The notes below the pieces were generated by a model that worked only from the letters and a program-made list of their open reading frames with translations, searched no databases and was not told the DNA's origin. From the NCBI GenBank assembly GCA_937906975.1, contig CALCUN010000042.1, forward strand, positions 1-14,599: a stretch of 14,599 nucleotides of DNA. The letters run 5' to 3'. This document shows, one piece after another, positions 8,868 through 14,599 of this stretch. Position 1 is the stretch's first letter. Each line of letters starts with the position of its first letter. The translations under genes and the position numbers were made by a program. The DNA is from an uncultured Bacteroidales bacterium (GTDB lineage: Bacteria; Bacteroidota; Bacteroidia; Bacteroidales; P3).

Positions 8868-8898
8868 CAAATTTACGTTTTTTTTCTTTTAAAACAAC
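8868..8898 (-). promoter_or_regulatory. hutH promoter
   Basis: In the 53-base gap after ruvB the minus strand has TAAATTTG (complement of 8868-8875), an exact TAnnTTTG -7 box. A GTTG (complement of 8895-8898) lies 19 bases upstream, near the -33 position and just inside the ruvB coding end. Initiation near 8864 would give a leader of about 28 bases. It suggests hutH is transcribed separately from ruvB. Confidence 0.5.
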
Positions 8899-9914
8899 TC
8901 TCCTTGTCCGCCTTTTACATTAAAACGTCCAAGATGTTGATATGCCAATGCGGTTGCTTCTCTTCCGCGAGCGGTTCTTTGCAAAAATCCTTCTTGAATT
9001 AAGAAAGGTTCATACACCTCTTCAATCGTGCCTGCATCTTCCCCAACAGCGGTTGCAATAGTCGTGATTCCAACAGGTCCACCTTTAAATTTATCTATAA
9101 TACACGAAAGAATACGATTATCCATTTCGTCCAATCCATTTTTATCTACGTTCAATGCCTCCAAAGCCAGCTTTGAGACCTCCATATCTATTACCCCATT
9201 AGATTTTATTTGAGCAAAATCCCTTACTCTACGAAGTAAAAGATTTGCAATACGAGGAGTACCACGACTTCTACGAGAAATCTCCATTGCAGCATCCTCA
9301 TGAATAGGTGTTTGTAAAATATTGCTTGAACGCTTTATGATACCAGCGAGAGTTTCGTGATCATAATACTGCAAACGACAAGTAATTCCAAACCTTGAAC
9401 GCAATGGTGCAGTCAAAAGTCCAGAACGAGTAGTAGCACCTATAAGAGTAAAAGGAGCAAGTCCGATTTGCACACTTCTCGCATTAGGACCGCTCTCTAT
9501 CATTATATCAATCTTATAATCCTCCATAGCAGAATAGAGATATTCCTCCACAATAGGCGAAAGACGATGTATCTCATCAATAAAAAGCACATCATTTTCT
9601 TCCAAATTAGTAAGAATACCAGCCAATTCCCCAGGTTTATCAAGCACAGGTCCAGAGGTCATCTTCACATTTACGCCCAACTCATTTGCAATTATGTAGC
9701 TAAGAGTAGTTTTTCCCAATCCAGGAGGCCCATGCAACAAGACATGATCCAAAGCCTCGCCACGCTCCTTTGCAGCCTGCACAAAGATTTTCAAATTCTC
9801 TTTAATCTGTTGCTGTCCTGCGAAACTATCGAAAGCAGAAGGGCGAAGAGCCTTTTCATAATCGCTCTCACTTTTTGTCAAACGCTCCTTTCCTGGATTC
9901 AAATTATCATTCAT
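8889..9914 (-). CDS. ruvB: Holliday junction branch migration ATPase RuvB
   Basis: 341 aa from ATG (complement of 9912-9914), the usual family length. RuvB forms hexameric rings that pump DNA through the RuvA-bound Holliday junction during recombination repair. Visible motifs are [12 protein letters not shown] near the start, Walker A GPPGLGKT (62-69), Walker B FIDEIH (111-116), sensor 1 IGATTR (158-163), arginine finger RSRFG (172-176) and the sensor 2 region [18 protein letters not shown]. The C-terminal winged helix contains [16 protein letters not shown] and [17 protein letters not shown]. All key residues are present. ruvA and ruvC are not adjacent, which is common in this phylum. No terminator is seen before hutH, so read-through into hutH is possible. 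Confidence 0.97.
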   Translation of the reverse strand: MNDNLNPGKERLTKSESDYEKALRPSAFDSFAGQQQIKENLKIFVQAAKERGEALDHVLLHGPPGLGKTTLSYIIANELGVNVKMTSGPVLDKPGELAGILTNLEENDVLFIDEIHRLSPIVEEYLYSAMEDYKIDIMIESGPNARSVQIGLAPFTLIGATTRSGLLTAPLRSRFGITCRLQYYDHETLAGIIKRSSNILQTPIHEDAAMEISRRSRGTPRIANLLLRRVRDFAQIKSNGVIDMEVSKLALEALNVDKNGLDEMDNRILSCIIDKFKGGPVGITTIATAVGEDAGTIEEVYEPFLIQEGFLQRTARGREATALAYQHLGRFNVKGGQGELF

Positions 9915-9961
9915 TCTATTATTTTTCTATGAAAAAAAATTATCTCTTTGAAATATTTTAT

Positions 9962-9969
9962 TATATTTG
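9962..9969 (+). promoter_or_regulatory. Promoter -7 box for the usp-SPOR-M20 operon
   Basis: TATATTTG matches TAnnTTTG. Initiation near 9974 would give a leader of about 75 bases to the ATG at 10048. The only TTTG upstream (9947-9950) is 11 bases away, too close for a standard -33. The box lies in the left part of an inverted repeat shared with the opposing ruvB promoter. Confidence 0.5.
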
Positions 9970-9997
9970 CAGAAAATTGCAATCTTTATTCTGCAAA
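9966..9997. repeat. Inverted repeat linking the two divergent-gene promoters
   Basis: TTTGCAGAA (9966-9974) and TTCTGCAAA (9989-9997) are perfect 9-base inverted arms with a 14-base centre. Each arm includes the TTTG of one of the two facing -7 boxes and the predicted start region. It may simply reflect two similar promoters face to face, or be an operator for a dimeric regulator. Confidence 0.6.
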
Positions 9998-10001
9998 GTT
10001 A
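9994..10001 (-). promoter_or_regulatory. ruvB promoter -7 box
   Basis: TAACTTTG on the minus strand (complement of 9994-10001) matches TAnnTTTG. Initiation near 9989 gives a leader of about 75 bases to the ruvB ATG. A TTTG (complement of 10026-10029) lies 24 bases upstream, longer than the usual 19-20 spacing. It points at the usp promoter 25 bases away. Confidence 0.5.
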
Positions 10002-10047
10002 GCAATTTTTGTCAATTTTAGAGTACAAACCATTAAATAATAATTTT

Positions 10048-10866
10048 ATGGATACAATCGTAGTAGGAATAGACTTTTCCAAATCTTCATTAACGGCAAT
10101 GAAATTAAGTATTGACGTAGCCGCAAGAGCGAATGCCGATTTACATATTGTATGGGTAGAGACCGTGGAAATGGAATATGATAAAGCAGAGGAAAAATTA
10201 AAAGAATACGTTAGCAAAGCAAAAGAAAAATTAGTTGATTCTGATGTTTACTATCATATCCTACCAAAAGGGAAAGTATATTTAGCGCTTAACAAAGCAG
10301 TAAAGGAGTTTGAGGCAGATTTATTAATAATAGGCACTCACGGAAACAGTGGTTATGATGAAAAATTTGCAGGAGCCAACACCTATAAAACGATAACCGA
10401 CTCACATTGTCCTGTTTTAACAATCAGAGAAGACTTCCACACCGACAAAGACTTAGAGGTGTTAATCATGCCAATAGACTTCACAAAAGACACCCGTCAA
10501 AAAGTTCCTTGGACAATAGAATTTGCAAAAATGTTCCCTAACTCTGAAATATATGTCTTAGGAATATATTCAAGCGCCAGCAAATCAATCAGAAATATAG
10601 TAAACAAATATGTTGCAAGCGTAGAAAACCTATTAAAGGCCAAAAACATGAAACACAGAATCGACTTCATTGAAGCCGAAAACACCACCCTTTCAACAAT
10701 AGAATACGCAAACAAACACAATGCCGACCTAATTGTGATAATGAGTGAACAAGAAAAAACACTAAGCAACATATTCCTTGGACCATACGCACAACAAATG
10801 ATTAACAACTCACACATTCCTGTTCTAACCTGTTCAGTACGCCAACTTTATAACGAATCAAGATAA
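10048..10866 (+). CDS. Universal stress protein, tandem UspA domains
   Basis: 272 aa from ATG at 10048. An in-frame TTG at 10009 would add 13 residues unlike the family; MDTIVVGIDFSKSS is a standard Usp beginning. Domain 1 (about 1-127) ends with DLLIIGTHGNSGYDEKFAGA...SHCPVLTIR. This fits the nucleotide-binding pattern G-x2-G-x9-G (G96, G99, G109), though the usual Ser/Thr after the last Gly is Ala. Domain 2 (about 136-265) starts LEVLIMPIDFTKDTR and ends ADLIVIMSEQEKTLSNIFLGPYAQQM, where the glycine pattern is lost. So domain 1 may bind ATP and domain 2 probably does not. Such proteins are cytoplasmic and linked to stress survival, but the partner is unknown. The gene starts a run of three on +: 8 bases separate it from the SPOR gene. 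Confidence 0.9.
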   Translation: MDTIVVGIDFSKSSLTAMKLSIDVAARANADLHIVWVETVEMEYDKAEEKLKEYVSKAKEKLVDSDVYYHILPKGKVYLALNKAVKEFEADLLIIGTHGNSGYDEKFAGANTYKTITDSHCPVLTIREDFHTDKDLEVLIMPIDFTKDTRQKVPWTIEFAKMFPNSEIYVLGIYSSASKSIRNIVNKYVASVENLLKAKNMKHRIDFIEAENTTLSTIEYANKHNADLIVIMSEQEKTLSNIFLGPYAQQMINNSHIPVLTCSVRQLYNESR

Positions 10867-10874
10867 AAAAAACC

Positions 10875-11342
10875 ATGAAAGCAAACAAATTCCTATCAAC
10901 ATCTATTCTTTTTTTATTGCTTAGCCTTTTCACTTGCTTGCAAACTAACGCACAAGTAAAGGTTGTAGCAGACGGAAGGCTTCAAACAATCTTAGAACGC
11001 CACATTGAATACAACGAAATGTCAAGATCTTTACAAGGATACAGAATAAAAGTAAACTCTTTCACAGGAGCGAACGCCAAAGCAAAAGCCTTTGCCCTCA
11101 AAGACGAGTTATCCGAAATTTATCCAAGCACAAGAGTTTACGTTAGTTTTGACGAGCCAAACTTTGTCGTAAAATGTGGAGATTTCATCACAAGATTAGA
11201 CGCCTACAACCTATTCAAGCACATAAAACCACAGATAAGCTCTGCAATAATAATAAAAGATTGGATAAACAACCCAATAATCTCAGAACAAGACATAGAA
11301 CAACAAGAATATTTTGAAGAAAACTTAGAAACAGATTTTTAA
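10875..11342 (+). CDS. Secreted SPOR-domain protein
   Basis: 155 aa from ATG at 10875. A signal peptide (about residues 1-27, hydrophobic ILFLLLSLFTCLQ, cleavage near TNAQ) is clear. Cys21 is preceded by LFT, a poor lipobox, so a periplasmic rather than lipid-anchored protein is preferred. A SPOR-like domain covers about residues 53-133 (GYRIKVNSFTGANAKAKA, YPSTRVYVSFDEPNFVVKCG, DAYNLFKHIKP). SPOR domains bind glycan strands of peptidoglycan lacking stem peptides. Similar short Bacteroidota proteins are annotated only as SPOR-domain proteins. The tail is acidic (EQDIEQQEYFEENLETDF). It lies 8 bases after the usp stop and 28 before the M20 gene, so co-transcription is likely. The functional link to its neighbours is not evident. 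Confidence 0.82.
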   Translation: MKANKFLSTSILFLLLSLFTCLQTNAQVKVVADGRLQTILERHIEYNEMSRSLQGYRIKVNSFTGANAKAKAFALKDELSEIYPSTRVYVSFDEPNFVVKCGDFITRLDAYNLFKHIKPQISSAIIIKDWINNPIISEQDIEQQEYFEENLETDF

Positions 11343-11370
11343 AAACCAATAAAAACACAAATAAATAATT

Positions 11371-12738
11371 ATGGATATCAAGACTTATATCGAACAAAAC
11401 AAAGACAGATTTTTAGAAGAACTATTTTCTTTGATTCGTATTCCATCAATCTCTTCAATAGAAGCGCACAAACCAGATATGATTCGTTGCGCACAAAGAT
11501 GGAAAGAACTAATATTAGAGGCAGGAGCCGACAAATGTGAAATCATGCCAACAAAAGGCAATCCTGTTGTTTATGCAGAAAAAATCATTGATGCAACTAA
11601 GCCAACAATTCTTATATACGGACACTACGATGTTATGCCAATCGACCCAGCAAACGAATGGAGAACAGATCCTTTCGAGCCTGTGGTAAAAGATGGACAC
11701 ATTTGGGCAAGAGGAGCCGATGACGACAAAGGACAAGCCTTCATGCACGCAAAAGCATTTGAATACCTTGTAAGAACAAACCAACTTCCATGCAACGTAA
11801 AATTTATGTTGGAAGGAGAAGAAGAAATAGGCTCAGTTAGTCTTTACGATTTCTGCAAAGAAAACAAAGAACTTTTAAAAGCAGACGTTATTTTAGTATC
11901 AGACACCTCAATGCTTGCAGCAGATGTTCCGTCAATCACAACAGGATTACGTGGATTAGGATATGTAGAAGTAAAAGTTACAGGACCAAATCGCGATCTT
12001 CACTCAGGACTTTACGGAGGAGCAGTTGCAAATCCAATAAACATACTTTGTCAAATGATAGCAAAACTTACAGATGAAAACAATCACATCACAGTTCCTG
12101 GCTTCTACGACAAAGTACTTGTTGTTTCAGAAGAAGAACGTGCATTGATGAATCAAGCACCTTTTAACGAAGAAGAATACAAACAAAGCCTTGAGATAAA
12201 AGAACTACACGGCGAAAAAGGATACACAACATTGGAACGCACAGGCATAAGACCAAGTCTTGACTGTTGCGGAATATGGGGAGGATACACAGGAGAAGGA
12301 GCAAAAACCGTTATTCCTTCAACTGCACATGCAAAAATCTCATTCCGTCTTGTACCAGACCAAGATTTTGAAGTAGTAACAGAACAATTTGCTGAATACT
12401 TCAAAACCCTTGCACCAGAATCAGTAAAAGTAGAAGTTACACCATTACACGGAGGCTACGCATACGTATCGCCAATCGATATGCCAGCATACAAAGCAGC
12501 AGAAAAAGCATATCAAACAACATACGGCAAACGTCCAATCCCAACAAGAAGCGGCGGAAGTATTCCAATCATAGCAGGATTTGAAAAAATCTTAGGCATA
12601 AAATCGATTTTAATGGGCTTTGGTCTTGGTTCAGATGCAATTCACTCGCCAAACGAAAACTACCCATTAGAACAATTCTTCAAAGGCATTGAAACAATTC
12701 CATATTTCTACAAAGAATATGCTGAATTGATGAAATAA
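11371..12738 (+). CDS. M20-family dipeptidase (metallopeptidase)
   Basis: 455 aa from ATG at 11371, the normal length for M20 dipeptidases of the CNDP/carnosinase-like group. Zinc and catalytic motifs are GHYDVMP (His85, Asp87), ARGADDDKG (Asp118/119), EGEEEIGS (Glu pair near 151-152), LVSDTS (Asp) and SDAIHSPNE (His). The dimerisation (lid) domain occupies about residues 200-370 between the two catalytic halves, including GLRGLGYVEVKVTGPNRDLHSG. No signal peptide is present (MDIKTYIEQNKDRF), so it is probably cytoplasmic and hydrolyses small peptides taken up by the cell. Exact specificity cannot be read from sequence. It is the last gene of the usp-SPOR-M20 run; a strong terminator starts 23 bases downstream. 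Confidence 0.93.
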   Translation: MDIKTYIEQNKDRFLEELFSLIRIPSISSIEAHKPDMIRCAQRWKELILEAGADKCEIMPTKGNPVVYAEKIIDATKPTILIYGHYDVMPIDPANEWRTDPFEPVVKDGHIWARGADDDKGQAFMHAKAFEYLVRTNQLPCNVKFMLEGEEEIGSVSLYDFCKENKELLKADVILVSDTSMLAADVPSITTGLRGLGYVEVKVTGPNRDLHSGLYGGAVANPINILCQMIAKLTDENNHITVPGFYDKVLVVSEEERALMNQAPFNEEEYKQSLEIKELHGEKGYTTLERTGIRPSLDCCGIWGGYTGEGAKTVIPSTAHAKISFRLVPDQDFEVVTEQFAEYFKTLAPESVKVEVTPLHGGYAYVSPIDMPAYKAAEKAYQTTYGKRPIPTRSGGSIPIIAGFEKILGIKSILMGFGLGSDAIHSPNENYPLEQFFKGIETIPYFYKEYAELMK

Positions 12739-12761
12739 AATTCTTGCAATCTAAGCAAGAC

Positions 12762-12810
12762 AAATCCTAAACTCTAAGAGAAATCAAAGGGTTTAGGATT
12801 TTTTCTTTTT
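12762..12810 (+). terminator. Intrinsic terminator of the usp-SPOR-M20 operon
   Basis: AAATCCTAAAC (12762-12772) and GTTTAGGATTT (12791-12801) are perfect 11-base arms with an 18-base loop, followed by a T-rich run to 12810 and beyond. The loop carries one copy of the CTCTAAGAGAAA motif (12772-12783). Confidence 0.88.
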
Positions 12811-12904
12811 CTCTTTTTTCTTTAGAAAATTTCTCTAAGAGAAAAAAAATTTTTTCTTAGAGATAGAAAATTATTTCTTTGACTTAGAAAACGTTTTCTT
12901 AGAC
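12772..12904. repeat. Cluster of CTAAGA/A-tract motifs and palindromes downstream of the M20 gene
   Basis: Copies of CTAAGA(G)AAAA lie at 12772-12783 and 12833-12849, and inverted at 12850-12863 and 12893-12904. The middle pair forms a near-perfect 32-base palindrome (arms TCTCTAAGA 12832-12840 and TCTTAGAGA 12855-12863). A separate exact 14-base palindrome AGAAAACGTTTTCT lies at 12886-12899. The same motif occurs twice at 4027-4103. The function is unknown. Confidence 0.6.
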
Positions 12905-13004
12905 TTTTTTTTGCATCTCACAACCAACTGTTTATTTGTTAATTACAAAACCAATCTTTAAGTAAAATATTAATTTATTCCCAAAAAAAAGCAAAAAAAT
13001 ATAC

Positions 13005-13015
13005 GGGGGGGGGGG
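13005..13015 (+). repeat. G11 homopolymer at the promoter of the LRR_5 surface-protein gene
   Basis: Eleven consecutive G lie in otherwise A/T-tract DNA, 11 bases upstream of the -7 box at 13027. With initiation near 13038 the tract spans roughly -33 to -23, that is, the -33 element and spacer. It is the only G or C run of this length in the window. Length changes by slipped-strand mispairing would alter promoter spacing. Confidence 0.9.
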
Positions 13016-13026
13016 ATTTTTTTTAC

Positions 13027-13034
13027 TAACTTTG
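13027..13034 (+). promoter_or_regulatory. Promoter -7 box of the LRR_5 surface-protein gene
   Basis: TAACTTTG matches TAnnTTTG exactly. The predicted start near 13038 gives a leader of about 25 bases to the ATG at 13063. No TTTG is present 19-20 bases upstream; that place is taken by the start of the G11 run. Confidence 0.6.
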
Positions 13035-13062
13035 CACGTTAAATCTTTTAAAAAATAAAAAT

Positions 13063-14599
13063 ATGAAGAAATACTTATTAACATTATTTTCAGTATTAGT
13101 ATCAGTAACCCTAATGGGGCAAACATTTACAATTGGCAGTTTAACCTACACAATTATTTCAGGAACTAACAATGTAAAAGTAAAGAAAGCAGATGGGGCA
13201 AGTATCACTGACTTAGTAATACCATCTACTGTTGTAAACGGCAGTACTACATACACCGTTACAGAAATTGCGGATAATGGTTTCGAAAACACTCACACAT
13301 TAAGAAATATTACATTTCCAAACACATTAACTACAATAGGTTCTAACGCTTTCAATGGTAGCAATATGGGAGAAACACTATATTTGCCGCCAAGTTTAGA
13401 TATAATAAAAGCGAACGCCTTTAATCCCTGCAACGGCATAAAATATATATATATAACTTCAGATGTTAAAATAGGAACAGACGCCTTTCGTAATAGCAGT
13501 AATGTTACTGCATACGTGCTTGGAGATATTACTTGGCTAGATAATAACCAAAGATATCCTTTTGGAAATAATCCTACCCAAACCAATGTTCCTTGCGACC
13601 AAGTAATTGATTATAAAAACATGTATGATGGTCAAGATAAGGATAAGGTAACTTGTGGTAATATTCATACAACAAGAGCCAATGGTAATTTTAATACTCA
13701 GGAAACTTGGTATAATAATTCAATACCTGGAAATGATGATTTTTTTGTTATTGATGGACATACTGTTACTTTAAACCACACATTGCAAGTTCAGCCTTAC
13801 AAGGCTTTGAACAAAGGTGTTTTACGCATAGTGGGAGATGGTCAATTAATAGATAACGGAACGGGTAATACACCAAGCATTGGCGGAGTGATAGAAGTTG
13901 TTACGCCTGCTGAAAAAGACAAATGGAATTTCGTAGGAGCGCCTTTCAATGGTTATGATTTATATGCAATGAAATTAGGTCCAGGAAACACAGATGCAAC
14001 AGTTGTAGAATTTGACTATGGAACAAACGATTGGTCTATGAATTATTCTTATGCAAGCACAAACCACATTATCGGAGCAGGTGAAGGCTTTTTCGCTTGG
14101 CCGTTTTACGATGGTGGAATAACATTCTCTACAAAAAGAGACTATTCTACACCTAATTCAAACACAACACCACAAGATGAAGCACCTGTTTTTGCATTAA
14201 ATAATGGAGATGTAACAGTAGAAAAAACTATTTCGGAAAATGCAAACGCAAGCACCGGTCGTTGGATGGCACTTTCAAATCCTTATCCTGCAAAACTAAG
14301 TATTAGTAATTTTATTAATGGAAACTCTAATATAGCATATCAAGATATAGTAACTCAAATTCAAGGACGAGGAGTTTATGTTTTAAATACCACAGTAGTG
14401 AATAATTATCAAACATGGGAATATAAATCAGGAGGAGATTTAAATGTAGGTCAAGGATTCTTTGTAAATTTAGCAAGTGGCGAAGCAATAACATTTAAGA
14501 AAAGCCAATTAAGCGTTAATCAAGCGAAATCGGAAATAGAGAGCGAAAAAGAGTTTATTCGTTTTGCGATGATTGAGGGCGAAAGAGAAAGCGAAGTTT
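13063..14599 (+). CDS. Secreted LRR_5 (BspA-like) surface protein, N-terminal part (3' truncated)
   Basis: The frame is open from ATG at 13063 to the window end (512 codons), so the C-terminus is missing. A signal peptide (MKKYLLTLFSVLVSVTLMGQ, cleavage near Gly-Gln) is followed by an LRR_5 region at about residues 45-150: ITDLVIPSTV, LRNITFPNTLTTIGSNAF and LYLPPSLDIIKANAF. The rest resembles the long beta-rich part of T9SS cargo proteins, with WNFVGAPFNGYDL, GAGEGFFAWPF, RWMALSNPYPAKLSISNFI and GGDLNVGQGFFVN. A T9SS sorting domain would be expected beyond the window but cannot be seen. A (TA)6 run lies inside the coding region (13444-13455). It shares the LRR_5 fold with the gene at 1-758 but differs in architecture. 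Its ligand is unknown; an adhesion or binding role is inferred from the family. Confidence 0.87.
   Translation, partial: MKKYLLTLFSVLVSVTLMGQTFTIGSLTYTIISGTNNVKVKKADGASITDLVIPSTVVNGSTTYTVTEIADNGFENTHTLRNITFPNTLTTIGSNAFNGSNMGETLYLPPSLDIIKANAFNPCNGIKYIYITSDVKIGTDAFRNSSNVTAYVLGDITWLDNNQRYPFGNNPTQTNVPCDQVIDYKNMYDGQDKDKVTCGNIHTTRANGNFNTQETWYNNSIPGNDDFFVIDGHTVTLNHTLQVQPYKALNKGVLRIVGDGQLIDNGTGNTPSIGGVIEVVTPAEKDKWNFVGAPFNGYDLYAMKLGPGNTDATVVEFDYGTNDWSMNYSYASTNHIIGAGEGFFAWPFYDGGITFSTKRDYSTPNSNTTPQDEAPVFALNNGDVTVEKTISENANASTGRWMALSNPYPAKLSISNFINGNSNIAYQDIVTQIQGRGVYVLNTTVVNNYQTWEYKSGGDLNVGQGFFVNLASGEAITFKKSQLSVNQAKSEIESEKEFIRFAMIEGERESEV

Larger units (their letters stand above)
12739..13062. other. 324-base intergenic region between the M20 gene and the LRR_5 surface gene
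   Basis: No gene is supported here. It holds the M20 operon terminator, the CTAAGA motif cluster with two palindromes, about 100 bases of plain AT-rich sequence (12905-13004), the G11 run (13005-13015) and the promoter of the next gene. A reverse-strand reading frame crossing the G run would encode a run of prolines and is not credible. Confidence 0.8.

Noticed and set aside
9468..9932. A 154-codon open frame on the + strand opposite ruvB
   Set aside because: It lies entirely antisense to a confidently identified ruvB, has no recognisable domain and has the composition of a reverse reading of conserved codons.
10935..10937. Cys21 of the SPOR protein as a lipoprotein anchor
   Set aside because: The preceding residues LFT do not fit a lipobox ending in Gly, Ala or Ser, and a good signal peptidase I site follows at TNAQ.
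12932..13126. A 64-codon reverse frame across the G11 tract
   Set aside because: It would encode a proline run from the G tract, overlaps the promoter and start of the LRR_5 gene, and has no family resemblance.
13293..13586. A 97-codon reverse frame in the 3'-truncated LRR_5 gene
   Set aside because: The + strand is continuously open here with signal peptide and LRR_5 repeats, so this is an antisense shadow.
1..14599. CRISPR array, insertion sequence, tRNA, rRNA or invertible promoter
   Set aside because: I found no regularly spaced repeats, transposase or recombinase frames, or tRNA-like cloverleaf, and no long inverted repeats flanking a promoter.

Overview
The window is AT-rich bacterial chromosome from a member of the Bacteroidota, most likely Bacteroidales-like; no species can be named. 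The evidence is a type IX secretion (T9SS) type B, gliding-motility-associated C-terminal domain on a large surface protein, BspA-like LRR_5 surface proteins at both ends, several TAnnTTTG (-7) promoter boxes of the Bacteroidota type, and no convincing Shine-Dalgarno sequences.

Layout. 1-758: the C-terminal part of a BspA-like leucine-rich-repeat protein on +, truncated by the window edge. 759-1014: a convergent gap with two intrinsic terminators. 1015-3912 (-): a multidomain exported protein (CUB-like, PKD, P-domain, PKD, T9SS type B signal). 3913-4148: divergent promoters and A/T-tract repeats. 4149-5492 (+): hisS. 5496-7277 (-): a YgiQ-family radical SAM protein, convergent with hisS with only 3 bases between stop codons. 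7342-8835 (-): hutH. 8889-9914 (-): ruvB. 9915-10047: a divergent region whose two predicted promoters face each other. 10048-12738 (+): a probable three-gene operon of a tandem universal-stress protein, a secreted SPOR-domain protein and an M20 dipeptidase, closed by a strong terminator. 12739-13062: a 324-base intergenic region with hairpins, an 11-G homopolymer and a promoter. 13063-14599 (+): the N-terminal part of a second LRR_5 surface protein, running off the window.

Most of the interior is housekeeping: tRNA charging, Holliday-junction branch migration, histidine catabolism and peptide hydrolysis. It is flanked and interrupted by cell-surface genes. No mobile element, CRISPR array, tRNA or rRNA was seen.

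The observation most worth pursuing is the uninterrupted run of 11 G just upstream of the -7 box of the 13063 surface-protein gene. It lies where the -33 element and spacer should be, which fits a slipped-strand, phase-variable promoter. Second-line observations are the face-to-face ruvB/usp promoters built on a shared inverted repeat, a hutH terminator whose T-tract abuts the ATG of the next gene, and a family of CTAAGA-plus-A-tract motifs confined to two intergenic regions. No complete new multi-gene system is evident.
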